From assembly GCF_003660455.1 (NCBI RefSeq), contig NZ_QZVR01000001.1:124001-188000 (forward strand): a DNA stretch of 64,000 nucleotides. The letters run 5' to 3'. Of this stretch, positions 47,911-56,830 are shown piece after piece. The notes below the pieces were generated by a model. It worked only from the letters and a program-made list of their open reading frames with translations. It had not been told where the DNA came from and made no database searches. A program made the translations under genes and the position numbers. Source of the DNA: Nocardioides ferulae (GTDB lineage: Bacteria > Actinomycetota > Actinomycetes > Propionibacteriales > Nocardioidaceae). Every line of letters begins with the position of its first letter. Position 1 is the stretch's first letter.

Positions 47911-49683
47911 ATGTCTCGGGGACGACGTCGCAGCCTGGCCGGGCTCTGCCTGCTGGCCACCGCCGCGCTCGCGCTCACCCTCGTCGCCCCGACCTCGGCC
48001 GGTGCCGCCCGGCAGTCCTCCGCGGCCACGACCGCCCCGGCGATGAGCACCGTGCCCGCCCGACCGGCCGACAGCCTGGTCGAGGCCTTCGGCGTCAACA
48101 CCCACTTCGCCTACCTCGACACGCCGTACGCCGAGGCCGACCGGCTGCTCGAGGCGCTCACCGAGCTGGGGGTGCGGCACCTTCGCGACCGGATGTTCCT
48201 GCAGCGGCCCTGGTTCTTCGAGACGCTGCGCGAACTGGGCGCCGCCGGGCTGAGGTTCGACCTGATCATGGCCCGGCCCGGCTCCTGGGAGACCCCGGAG
48301 CGGCTCGTCGAGGCCATCGCCGCCGAGTTCCCGCAGGGTGTCGTCGAGTCGCTCGAGGGCGCCAACGAGTGGAACATCAACGAGCTCGCCGACCTCGACT
48401 GGGTCACCGAGCTGCGCACCCACCAGCAGCAGGTCTGGCAGGCCGCCCGCGCCGAGCCGGCCACCGCCGACCTGCCGATCCTGGCTCCCGCCCTGGGCCT
48501 GCGCAGCGGGTTCACCGAGCTGGGCGACCTGGGCCTGTTCTCCGACTACGGCAACGTCCACCTCTATCCGGGCGGCCGCCGCCCGAGCCACCTCATCGAC
48601 CAGATGCTGGCCGCCGAGCGGATCGTCGTCCCCGGCCAGCCGGTCTTCGTCACCGAGGGCGGCTACCACGACGCGATGAGCACCGAGTCCGGTCACCGCC
48701 CGACACCGGAGTCGGTGATCGCCAGCTACCTGCCGCGGCTGCTGCTCGAGCACTACGGCCGCGAGGTCGTCAGGTTCTACGCCTACGAGCTGGTCGACCA
48801 GCGTCCCGACACCGAGGGCGCCGACCACGAGGCCAGCTTCGGGCTGCTGCGCCACGACCTGACGCCCAAGCCGTCCTTCCACGCGATGCGCCGGCTGCTC
48901 GACCTGGTCGAGGACCCCGGTCCGGCCTTCGAGCCGGAGGCGCTCACCGTCGGCGTCGACGGCGCGCCACGCGACCTGCGCTACGTGCTGGTCCAGCAGC
49001 GCGACGGCGAGCACGTGCTGCTGCTGTGGCGCGACGTCGCCGTCTACGACCCCCAGACCACCGAACGGCTCCCCGTCGACCCGGTGCCGGTGACGCTGCA
49101 CCTGGCCGAGCGCTCCCGCGTGCTGGTCCACGAGCCCACCACCGGTGCGGCTCCGAACGCCTCGGCCGAGGGCACCTCGCTGGTGGTGCCGGTCGCCGGC
49201 GACGTGGTGGCGCTGCGCATCAACGCGCCCACGCCCACACCGCCACCGGCGCCCACAGCCACACCGGACCCGACGCCCATACCGCCACCGTCGCCCACAG
49301 CCACACCGGACCCGGAGCCCACCACCACACCGGAGCCCACCGGGACACCGGGACCCACCGCCGCGCCGCCGGCCACGCCCACCACCACGCCGACCGCCAC
49401 GCCCACCGCCACGACACTCCCGGGCCCACCGCGGCGGGTGACGGTGCGCACCCTCGGACCCCGACGCGCGGTGCTGCGCTGGCGCCCGCCGGCGGCCGGG
49501 GCGACGCCGACCGGCTACCTGCTCCTCGTGCCCGGCGGCCGCGAGGTCGTGAAGCCGGCCGACGCCCGGCGCCACCGAGTCCGCCGGGCCGCGGTGCGAC
49601 GCACCTGGTCGGTGCTGGCCGTCAACGAGACGGGCCGCTCCGCGGCCGTCGCCGTCCGGGTCCCGCCGCGCCGCACGCGCTGA
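47911..49683 (+). CDS. Secreted clan GH-A (TIM-barrel) glycoside hydrolase-like protein, paralogue 1
   Basis: A 590-residue exported protein: signal peptide (1-32), TIM-barrel domain (about 50-370), a beta-sandwich-like region (370-440), a Pro/Thr-rich linker (about 441-507) and a C-terminal fibronectin III-like domain (508-585). The putative acid/base is E153 in EGANEWN and the putative nucleophile E249 in VTEGGYH; Asn-Glu before strand 4 and Glu on strand 7 are the clan GH-A pattern. The linker contains a tandem 42-bp DNA repeat. Substrate unknown; trimming or release of the surface polymer made by this locus is a reasonable guess. Confidence 0.78.
   Translation: MSRGRRRSLAGLCLLATAALALTLVAPTSAGAARQSSAATTAPAMSTVPARPADSLVEAFGVNTHFAYLDTPYAEADRLLEALTELGVRHLRDRMFLQRPWFFETLRELGAAGLRFDLIMARPGSWETPERLVEAIAAEFPQGVVESLEGANEWNINELADLDWVTELRTHQQQVWQAARAEPATADLPILAPALGLRSGFTELGDLGLFSDYGNVHLYPGGRRPSHLIDQMLAAERIVVPGQPVFVTEGGYHDAMSTESGHRPTPESVIASYLPRLLLEHYGREVVRFYAYELVDQRPDTEGADHEASFGLLRHDLTPKPSFHAMRRLLDLVEDPGPAFEPEALTVGVDGAPRDLRYVLVQQRDGEHVLLLWRDVAVYDPQTTERLPVDPVPVTLHLAERSRVLVHEPTTGAAPNASAEGTSLVVPVAGDVVALRINAPTPTPPPAPTATPDPTPIPPPSPTATPDPEPTTTPEPTGTPGPTAAPPATPTTTPTATPTATTLPGPPRRVTVRTLGPRRAVLRWRPPAAGATPTGYLLLVPGGREVVKPADARRHRVRRAAVRRTWSVLAVNETGRSAAVAVRVPPRRTR
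49231..49314 (+). repeat. Tandem 42-bp repeat in the hydrolase linker
   Basis: Two 42-bp copies (49231-49272, 49273-49314) differ at about two positions and encode Pro-Thr-rich 14-residue units. Degenerate partial copies continue to about 49430. Linker length could vary between strains. Confidence 0.8.
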
Positions 49684-49796
49684 GCCCCGGCTCGACGCTG
49701 GCCCGTCTTCCCCCCGACGGGTGTGGCATACCCGTGCGTAACCTCACATTCACTGCCGCGTTGGAGGTCACGACGGACGGGCCCCTCGCCGTCCGA

Positions 49797-49820
49797 CCCG
49801 GCAGACCTCCCACTGCCGGG
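49797..49820 (+). promoter_or_regulatory. Hairpin in the leader of the GT4 gene
   Basis: CCCGGCAG (49797-49804) pairs with CTGCCGGG (49813-49820), loop of eight, ending 20 bases before the start. A second stem (CGGACGG with CCGTCCG, about 49774-49795) lies just upstream. TAACCT at 49739-49744 is a possible -10. These could be a terminator of the preceding hydrolase gene or leader structures. Confidence 0.35.
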
Positions 49821-49840
49821 CCCCCACGGCAGGAGTGCTC

Positions 49841-51028
49841 ATGCCCACTCACCCCCGCGCTGCCGCGCGGCCCGCCGCGCCGCGGGTCGTCATCGCCCAC
49901 GACTACCTCACCCAGAAGGGCGGCGCCGAGCGCGTCGTCCTGGCCATGCTCGAGGCGTTCCCCGACGCCCGCGTGGTGACCACCATGTACAACCCGAGCA
50001 CGACCTTCCCCGAGTTCCGCCGCCACCGCGTCGAGTCGCTGTGGCCCGGTCGGCTCAAGGTGCTCCGCGACGACCCCCGCCGGGCGCTGCCCGTGCTGGC
50101 GCGGGCCGTCTCCCGGCACCGCATCGACGACGCCGACGTGGTGCTGGCCAGCAGTTCGGGGTGGGCGCACGGCTTCCCGACCGACGCCCCCAAGATCGTC
50201 TACTGCCACAATCCCGCCCGCTGGCTCCACGTCGCCGAGGACTATCTGCCCAACGTGCCTCCGCACGCCCGGCTCGCCCTGCGTGCCCTGGAGCCGCGGT
50301 TGCTCGAGTGGGATCGCGCCGCCGCGCGCACCGCCACCCGCTACCTCGCGAACTCCACCGTCGTCCAGCGGCGCGTGCGCCGCGCCTACGGCATCGAGGC
50401 GGGGCTGTTGCACCCTCCGACCGGGATCGACCCAGACGGAGCGCAGCAGCCCGTCCCCGGCGTCGAGCCGGGCTTCCTGCTGACGGTCGCGCGGGCCCGC
50501 TGCTACAAGAACACCCGCGTGGTCTGCGAGGCCGTCGCGGCCATGCCCCACGTCCGGCTGGTCGTGGTGGGCGGTGCCGCCGAGCCCGGCGAGCCCACGC
50601 CGAGCAACATCCTGCGGCTCCGCGACCTCACCGACGCCCAGCTGCGCTGGCTCTACGCCCACGCCGCCGGGCTGGTCGGCGTCAGCCACGAGGACTTCGG
50701 GCTCACCCCGGTCGAGGCATACTCCTTCGGCGTGCCCTCGGTCCTCCTGCGCGCGGGCGGCTACCTCGACTCCAGCGTCGAGGGCCTGACCACCGTCTTC
50801 GTCGACGCCGTCGACGCCGACGAGCTGCGCGCCGGCATCGAGACGCTGCTGGCCACGGCCTGGCAGCCTGCCGCGATCCGCCGCCACGCCGACAAGTTCT
50901 CCGCGGCCAGCTTCGGTGCCGCGCTACACCAGGAGGTACGCCGGGTGCTGCCCGTCCCCGCCCTGTCCGACGCCGCGATCGTGCGGCCCCGCACCGAGCC
51001 GGTCGTGGCCTCGCTCGAACATGCCTGA
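49841..51028 (+). CDS. Glycosyltransferase family 4 (WbaZ-like)
   Basis: A 395-residue GT-B glycosyltransferase. The N-terminal domain starts RVVIAHDYLTQKGGAERVV, typical of the WbaZ-like mannosyltransferase subgroup. The donor-binding half contains LLTVARARCYKNTRVVCEA and the EX7E-like HEDFGLTPVEAYSFGVPSV. It would act at the cytoplasmic membrane face in surface-glycan assembly. ATG 49841 has AGGAG five bases upstream, preferred over GTG 49835. It is flanked on both sides by paralogous secreted hydrolases; its 3' end overlaps the second by eight bases. Confidence 0.87.
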   Translation: MPTHPRAAARPAAPRVVIAHDYLTQKGGAERVVLAMLEAFPDARVVTTMYNPSTTFPEFRRHRVESLWPGRLKVLRDDPRRALPVLARAVSRHRIDDADVVLASSSGWAHGFPTDAPKIVYCHNPARWLHVAEDYLPNVPPHARLALRALEPRLLEWDRAAARTATRYLANSTVVQRRVRRAYGIEAGLLHPPTGIDPDGAQQPVPGVEPGFLLTVARARCYKNTRVVCEAVAAMPHVRLVVVGGAAEPGEPTPSNILRLRDLTDAQLRWLYAHAAGLVGVSHEDFGLTPVEAYSFGVPSVLLRAGGYLDSSVEGLTTVFVDAVDADELRAGIETLLATAWQPAAIRRHADKFSAASFGAALHQEVRRVLPVPALSDAAIVRPRTEPVVASLEHA

Positions 51029-52664
51029 GCCGCGCTCCCAGCACCGCCGGCCGCGTCACCCGAGCCGGCGGCCGCTGCTGCTGTTCGCCGTGCTGCTGAC
51101 CCTCACGGTGCCGCTGCTGACCGCCGGCCCCGGTGCCCAGGCGGGCGACGGGCGCCGAGACGCACGGGCCCCGCGCCTGGACCCGGTGCGGGCCAGGCCC
51201 GCCGACGACCTCGTCGACGCCTTCGGCGTGCAGACCCACCTCGCCTACCCCGGCACGCCCTACCAAGACGTCGCGAAGGTGCGGCAGGCGCTCACCGGAC
51301 TCGGTGTGCGACACGTCCGCGACCAGCTCTACGTGGGTCGTCCGGCGCTGTATGCCGCGATGCGCACCATCGCCGGCTCCGGCGTCCGGTTCAACCTGAT
51401 CATGGGCAACCCGATCAGCTGGGAGACCCCGGAGCTGCTGGTCCGGACGCTGGCGGAGCACGTGCCGCACGGCGTGGTGGAGTCGCTCGAGGGGGCCAAC
51501 GAGTGGAACCTCAAGGGGCGCTCCGGGTGGGCGCGCGAGCTGCGCCAGCACCAGGCGGCACTGCGCGCCGCGGCGGCCGCCGACCCCGCCACCGCCGACC
51601 TGCCGCTGCTCGCGCCCGCGCTCGGCATGCGCACCGGCTTCCAGGCGCTCGGCGACCTCACCGGGTCGGCCGACCTGAACAACGTGCACATCTATCCCGG
51701 GGGCAGGTCGCCGGCCACCTGGATCGCCGAGCTGCTCGCGCTGGCGCTGCGGCACGTGCTGCCGGAGGCCCCCGTGATGGTCACCGAGGGCGGCTACCAC
51801 AACGCGATGAACACCACCTCCGGTCACCACCCCACACCGGAGCGGGTGGTCGGCGTCTACGCGCCGCGGATGCTGCTCGAGCACTTCCGTCGGGGCACCG
51901 AGCGGTTCTACATGTACGAGCTGGTCGACGAGGGCCCCGAGCCGGCGCTGGTCGACCCCGAGGCCCACTTCGGACTGGTCCGCTCCGACTTCACCCCGAA
52001 GCCCGCCTACCGGGCGCTGCGCCACCTGCTGCAGCTGGCCGAGGACCCCGGCCCGGCCATCCGGCCCGGCACGCTGGCCTACGAGGTGGAGGATGCTCCC
52101 CTCGACCTGCACCAGGTGCTGCTGCAGCGCCGCGACGGTGACTTCGTGCTGCTGCTGTGGCGCGACGTCAGCGTCTACGACCGGGTCTCCGAGCGGGGGC
52201 TGCGGGTCGAGCCCGCCCCGGTGACCGTGCAGCTGGACCGCCGCCGCACCGTCGCGGTGCACCGGCCCTCCCGCTCCGGTGACGCGGTCGCGAGCGTGCA
52301 CGGCAGCCAGGTCCCGGTCTCGCTCACCGGCGACGTCGTGGCGCTGCGCATCTCCGGTGACGGACCCGCCCCGTCGCTGCCGAGTCGGCCACGCCGGGTC
52401 CGGGCGCACCTGGACGACGGCGACGCCGTGGTCAGCTGGCGGGCCCCGCGCCTGCGGGGCGCCTCGCGGATCCGGCACTACCGCGTGGTCCGGCACCCCG
52501 GTGGCGAGGCGGTGACGCTGGGTCGCCGCGCCCGCAGCGTGCGGATCCCGGTGCCCCCGCGCGCGACGCAGCTGCGGTTCGCGGTCCGGGCCCGCAACGC
52601 CACCGGCCTCGGCCGGGCGTCCTTCGCCGAGCCGCTCGGCGCCGACCGACCTGCCGGACGATGA
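51021..52664 (+). CDS. Secreted clan GH-A hydrolase-like protein, paralogue 2
   Basis: A 547-residue paralogue of the protein at 47911-49683, clearly alignable over the TIM barrel and beta-sandwich. Signal peptide (1-42), barrel (about 60-370) with putative acid/base E161 in EGANEWN and nucleophile E256 in VTEGGYH, then the C-terminal fibronectin III-like domain. It lacks the long Pro/Thr linker of paralogue 1. The ATG at 51021 overlaps the GT4 gene by eight bases, implying coupled translation. Confidence 0.78.
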   Translation: MPEPRSQHRRPRHPSRRPLLLFAVLLTLTVPLLTAGPGAQAGDGRRDARAPRLDPVRARPADDLVDAFGVQTHLAYPGTPYQDVAKVRQALTGLGVRHVRDQLYVGRPALYAAMRTIAGSGVRFNLIMGNPISWETPELLVRTLAEHVPHGVVESLEGANEWNLKGRSGWARELRQHQAALRAAAAADPATADLPLLAPALGMRTGFQALGDLTGSADLNNVHIYPGGRSPATWIAELLALALRHVLPEAPVMVTEGGYHNAMNTTSGHHPTPERVVGVYAPRMLLEHFRRGTERFYMYELVDEGPEPALVDPEAHFGLVRSDFTPKPAYRALRHLLQLAEDPGPAIRPGTLAYEVEDAPLDLHQVLLQRRDGDFVLLLWRDVSVYDRVSERGLRVEPAPVTVQLDRRRTVAVHRPSRSGDAVASVHGSQVPVSLTGDVVALRISGDGPAPSLPSRPRRVRAHLDDGDAVVSWRAPRLRGASRIRHYRVVRHPGGEAVTLGRRARSVRIPVPPRATQLRFAVRARNATGLGRASFAEPLGADRPAGR

Positions 52665-52690
52665 CCGGCTGGTGACCGGGTGATGAGACC

Positions 52691-54112
52691 GTGACCGACC
52701 GTGTGAACGGCCCACCGGCGACCCCTGCCGGCCCGCTGCCCGCCGACGGGCTGCCAGCCGAGGAGCTGTCCGCCGCCCCGGAGCACGGCGGGCGGGGCGG
52801 CCGGTCGATCGCCACCGTCGCGCTCTACACCGCTCTGTCGAACTTCGTCCTGCCGCTCACCTCGCTGGCCACCGCCCCGATCCTGGCCCGCGAGCTGGGG
52901 GCGACCGGCCGGGGCGAGATGGCGGCGGTGATCGCCCCGATCTTCATCCTGGTGGCGCTGGCCAGCATGGGACTGCCGGAGGCGGGGGCCTACGCGGTCG
53001 CCAAGCTCCGCGAGGAGCCCCGCCGGGTTCTCCGGGCCGCCGGCTGGCTGACCCTGGTCTACGGCGCGGTCGCGGTCCTCCTCCTGGTCGTCGTGGCGCC
53101 CCCCTATCTGCGCAACGCACCACAGCTGGTGCCGCTGCTGCGGGTCGTGGCGTTGCTCATCCCGGTGTCGATGTGGCTGCTGCTGGTCAAGGCGGTGGTG
53201 ATCGGCATGCGCTCCCACGGCGTCGCGGCCGCCGAGCGGGTCCTCACCCCGGTGCTGCGGCTCACGGCTTTCGTCGTGCTCTGGGTCAGCGGCACCCTGA
53301 CGGTCACCTCCGCGGTGTGGGCGCACCTGCTCTGCTCGGTCGCGGGTGGGTCCCTGCTCGTGGTGGCCCTGCTGCGCCGAGGCCCCCTGCCGGCGGCCGA
53401 GCTGACGACGGCCCCGGTCGAGCGGCTCACCCGTCACGTCGCGGCGTACGGTCTGCGCGGCTGGGGCGCCGTGCTCGGCAACCTGGTGATCTGGCGCCTG
53501 GACCAGGTGGTCCTGGTCGCCCTGGTCAGCCCCCGCCAGCTGGGCTACTACGTGGTGGCGGTGAGCTTCGCCGAGATCAGCGGCATGGTCGTGAACTCGG
53601 TGCGCAACATGCTGTTCACCGAGGCCGCGGCTCGCGACGACCGGCAGCTGATCGCCCGCGCCTCGCGGGTGATGGTGCTGCTGGTGACCGGCTCGGCCGT
53701 GGCCGGCATCCTGGTCGCCGAGCCGCTGATCTGGCTGCTCTTCGGCAGCGACTTCGAGCCGTCGGTGCGGCTGGCCCAGGTGCTGATGGTGGCCAGCATC
53801 CCCTTCTGCGTCGACCAGATGGTCACCGCGGGCGTCTATGCCGAGGGCCACCCGGGCCTGCGCTCGATCAGCCAGATCACCTCCGCGGTGGTCACCGTCG
53901 TCCTCCTGGTGGTGCTCGCTCCCCAGATCGGGGCGATGGGCGCCGCGGTCGCGAGCCTGGTCGCCTACTGCCTGGGGTGCGCGATCACGGTCGTGGCCTA
54001 CCACCGCATCACCGGCGTGCCGCTGCGCCACCTGCTGGTGCCCGGGCGCGCGGACCTGGCACTGCTCGGCGGTCTGGCCGGCAAGGTGGCGCGCAAGGTG
54101 CGCGGCCGGTGA
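52691..54112 (+). CDS. Polysaccharide flippase (MOP/Wzx-like)
   Basis: A 473-residue polytopic membrane protein with a 40-residue Pro-rich cytoplasmic N-terminus and about twelve to fourteen hydrophobic segments. The opening segment TVALYTALSNFVLPLTSLATAPILARELGATGRGEMAAV is the typical Wzx/RfbX start, given here in part: ILARELGATGRGEMA. It would flip lipid-linked repeat units outward. GTG start. The stop overlaps the GTG of the next gene. Confidence 0.88.
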   Translation: MTDRVNGPPATPAGPLPADGLPAEELSAAPEHGGRGGRSIATVALYTALSNFVLPLTSLATAPILARELGATGRGEMAAVIAPIFILVALASMGLPEAGAYAVAKLREEPRRVLRAAGWLTLVYGAVAVLLLVVVAPPYLRNAPQLVPLLRVVALLIPVSMWLLLVKAVVIGMRSHGVAAAERVLTPVLRLTAFVVLWVSGTLTVTSAVWAHLLCSVAGGSLLVVALLRRGPLPAAELTTAPVERLTRHVAAYGLRGWGAVLGNLVIWRLDQVVLVALVSPRQLGYYVVAVSFAEISGMVVNSVRNMLFTEAAARDDRQLIARASRVMVLLVTGSAVAGILVAEPLIWLLFGSDFEPSVRLAQVLMVASIPFCVDQMVTAGVYAEGHPGLRSISQITSAVVTVVLLVVLAPQIGAMGAAVASLVAYCLGCAITVVAYHRITGVPLRHLLVPGRADLALLGGLAGKVARKVRGR

Positions 54113-55305
54113 CCCCGAGCCTGCTGCGCCGGCGGGAGCCCAAGCTGGCCGCTCGCGCGCTGGTGCGGCTGCTGCGGCGGCTGGCTCCCATCCGCGAGCA
54201 CGTGGTGGTGACCGGCTACCCCGACACCGAGGGCAACGCGGTGGAGACGGTGCGCCGGCTGCTGGAGCACACCGACGCTCCGGTCGTCTGGCTGGTCTCC
54301 GAGCTGACGCCGGCCGGCGCCGAGCGGGTGCTCGAGCTGACCCCGCCGCCCGGACGGCTGCGGGTGCTGGGCAAGCGCTCGGCGTCCGGGTTCGCCGCCT
54401 ACCTGACCGCGCGGCTCACCTTCTTCACCCACGGTCTCTACCTCAGTCCCGAGCCGCCGCACCGCAAGCCGGTGGTCAACCTGTGGCACGGCGACGGGCC
54501 GAAGGCCGGGCTGCGCGACCCGCACAACCTGCCGCCGCGCGCCAGCTGGATCGTGTCCGGTGCCCGGGTGTTCGGCGAGCGCAAGGCGAGCTTCCTCGGG
54601 GTTCCGCCGGACCGGCTCCTGGTCACCGGCAACCCCCGCTGGGACCAGCTCCGGCGCCCGGCCACCGACGACGAGCTGCGTGAGCTGGGCCTCGACCCCG
54701 GCCGGCCGATCGTGCTCTTCATGCCGACCTTCCGCTCCTCGATCGCGGTCGGCGCCAGGGCCGGGTGGAGCGACGCGGCCGGCACCTCCACGCGATGGTC
54801 GTCGACCGACATGCTGGCCGGGTTGGCCGCCGGCGCCGCCCCGCGGGGCGCCCAGGTCGTGGTCAAGCCCCACCCCCTCGACGCCGAGGAGTACGCCGTC
54901 GACGGGGCCACCTGCCTCACCAACCGGCAGCTCGACGCCGCCGGGGTCGCGCTCTACCGGCTGCTCGGCCGGGCGACCGCGCTGGTCACCGACTACTCCA
55001 GCGTCTGGACCGACTTCCTGGTGCTGGACCGGCCGATCGGCTTCGCCCTCGCCGACCTCGACGACTATGCGGGCGGCCGCGGCCTCAACGTCGACGACCT
55101 CGAGTCGCTGCTGCCGGGGCCGCAGCTGGTGACCCCCGGGGACTGCACGGACTTCGTCTCCGACGCGCTCGACGGCGCTCCGGCGCTGGCGGCGCTGCGG
55201 GCGACCTCCTCGGCCCGGGTGGGGTTGGCGCCGGTGGCGGGCTCAGCGGCCGGCCGGCTGCTCGACGAGCTCGCCGCCCACGGCGTGGTCGTGCCCACCG
55301 GGTGA
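54109..55305 (+). CDS. CDP-glycerol/ribitol glycerophosphotransferase-like protein (TagF/TarL type)
   Basis: A 398-residue protein of the Glyphos_transf family. It carries the family's WHGDGPKAG (usual form WHGTPLK), GNPRWDQL, LFMPTFRSS, KPHPLD and VTDYSSVWTDFLVLDRPIGF motifs in order. Family members add polyol phosphates from CDP-glycerol or CDP-ribitol to teichoic-acid-like polymers. The fused CDP-ribitol synthase gene at 59890-61305 would supply the donor. GTG 54109 overlaps the flippase stop. Its 3' end overlaps the convergent Wzy-like gene by 63 bp. Confidence 0.85.
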   Translation: MTPSLLRRREPKLAARALVRLLRRLAPIREHVVVTGYPDTEGNAVETVRRLLEHTDAPVVWLVSELTPAGAERVLELTPPPGRLRVLGKRSASGFAAYLTARLTFFTHGLYLSPEPPHRKPVVNLWHGDGPKAGLRDPHNLPPRASWIVSGARVFGERKASFLGVPPDRLLVTGNPRWDQLRRPATDDELRELGLDPGRPIVLFMPTFRSSIAVGARAGWSDAAGTSTRWSSTDMLAGLAAGAAPRGAQVVVKPHPLDAEEYAVDGATCLTNRQLDAAGVALYRLLGRATALVTDYSSVWTDFLVLDRPIGFALADLDDYAGGRGLNVDDLESLLPGPQLVTPGDCTDFVSDALDGAPALAALRATSSARVGLAPVAGSAAGRLLDELAAHGVVVPTG

Positions 55306-56667
55306 GGCCGGGCCCGCCCGACCCATCACCGCGAGCAGCGTCCACAGCATCACCCCGAACGCGCCCCGCTGGGTGTCCTGGAAGAGCATCCCGAAGACCA
55401 GCGCCGCCACGCCCGCCGCACAGGCGGCGTCGAACAGCGAACCCTGCCGGGAGCGGGCCGCGGAGCGCACCGCGACCGCGATCAGCGCCCCGAACAGCGC
55501 GATCGCGCCGAGCGAGCCGTAGCGGACCATCGACTCGAAGATCCCGGAGTCGAAGCTCGCGAACCGCGGCACCGTCAGGTGCGAGCCCCCCGAGACCAGG
55601 GCAGCCCGACCGGTGGAGCCCATGCCCGAGCCGTCGAGGTCGGCCAGGGCCTGCGGCGCCACCTGGGCCTGGAACCAGTAGCGCGCGACCAGGCTGGAGT
55701 CCTCGGTGCCCTCGGTGCGGGTCTCCTCGAAGCGCTCGGTGACCCGCTCGACCACCGGGCTGCCGACCGCGGCGAGGACGACGAACAGGCCGGCGGCCAG
55801 CGCGACCGGGCGCAGCACCTGCCAGCGACGCAGCGCGAGCAGCACCAGCACCCCGACCACCAGCGCCAGCCAGCCCTGGCGGGACAGCGTCAGTCCCAGC
55901 CCGGCGAGGCCGGCGGCGGCAGCGACCACCTGGAGCGCGGTGCGCCGCTCGGCGACGAGCACCAGCAGCATCGCGCACAGCACCTGGGCCAGGTAGCTGG
56001 CCGTGCCGAGGGTGCCGAAGGTGCGGAACTCCTTGGCGACCGGCTCGCCGAGGTTGCCGACCCCGGACCCGATCATCCAGGCCTCGTCCCACGGCGGCAG
56101 GTAGAGGAACTGCACGACGGCGTAGCCGCCCAGCAGCAGCGCCCCCCACAGCGCCAGGCCACGCACCACGGCGCGCACCCGCTCGTCGTCGTCGGGGACC
56201 AGGAGCGTGAACAGCCCCAGCACGAACGGGGCGACGATCAGGGCGACGTCGCCGCCCGCCGCGGCCGGCCCGTTGCGGACCACCCCCACCGCCAGCGCAT
56301 AGAGCATCACCCCGGCGGCGATCACGAAGAGCGCGGCCACGTCGCGGTGCAGCCGGCGACGAGCGCCCAGCACCCACGGGAAGGCGAGCAGGCTGACCAC
56401 GGCGGGCACGGCGTTGACCGGGCTGAAGTCGTGATAGGTCGACTGCCAGTCGACGATCCGGCGGACCAGCGGCGCCAGCAGCCACATCGTCAGCGCGAAG
56501 CCGAGGTAGGCGTAGCAGCGGCGGGTCGCCAACAGCCAGACCGCGGCGCCCACGGCGGCCAATGGGAACAGCAGCATCGCGGCTGCGGCGGCACCGAGCG
56601 AGACGACTGCGGCGCCGGCGCACAGCGCCGCGGCGAGCAGCAGCCCGCCGGTGGCCCGATCGGTCAT
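55243..56667 (-). CDS. O-antigen ligase/polymerase-like membrane protein (Wzy_C type)
   Basis: A 474-residue polytopic membrane protein with about twelve hydrophobic segments and a large external loop (roughly 300-400) between late helices, the Wzy/WaaL layout. The loop contains DGSGMGSTGRAALVSGG, the GxGxxG-like element common in the family. It would polymerise or transfer repeat units outside the membrane. ATG 56667 has GGAGG six bases upstream; a GTG 69 bases further upstream has none. Transcribed opposite to its neighbours, from a divergent region shared with the Wzz-like gene. Confidence 0.83.
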   Translation of the reverse strand: MTDRATGGLLLAAALCAGAAVVSLGAAAAAMLLFPLAAVGAAVWLLATRRCYAYLGFALTMWLLAPLVRRIVDWQSTYHDFSPVNAVPAVVSLLAFPWVLGARRRLHRDVAALFVIAAGVMLYALAVGVVRNGPAAAGGDVALIVAPFVLGLFTLLVPDDDERVRAVVRGLALWGALLLGGYAVVQFLYLPPWDEAWMIGSGVGNLGEPVAKEFRTFGTLGTASYLAQVLCAMLLVLVAERRTALQVVAAAAGLAGLGLTLSRQGWLALVVGVLVLLALRRWQVLRPVALAAGLFVVLAAVGSPVVERVTERFEETRTEGTEDSSLVARYWFQAQVAPQALADLDGSGMGSTGRAALVSGGSHLTVPRFASFDSGIFESMVRYGSLGAIALFGALIAVAVRSAARSRQGSLFDAACAAGVAALVFGMLFQDTQRGAFGVMLWTLLAVMGRAGPASPGGHDHAVGGELVEQPAGR

Positions 56668-56830
56668 ACCCGCCCTCCGGCTCCAGCCGGGTCGGTCCCG
56701 GCGACCGGTCCAACGCGCGGGCGCGGGGGAGGTCACGGCCGTACCTCCCGCGCGGGTTCCTCGTTAGGGGGCTGAGACGGACGGGTGTGCCGGTCCACCG
56801 GCACCACGACGGCGAGGTCAGGGGCGAAGG

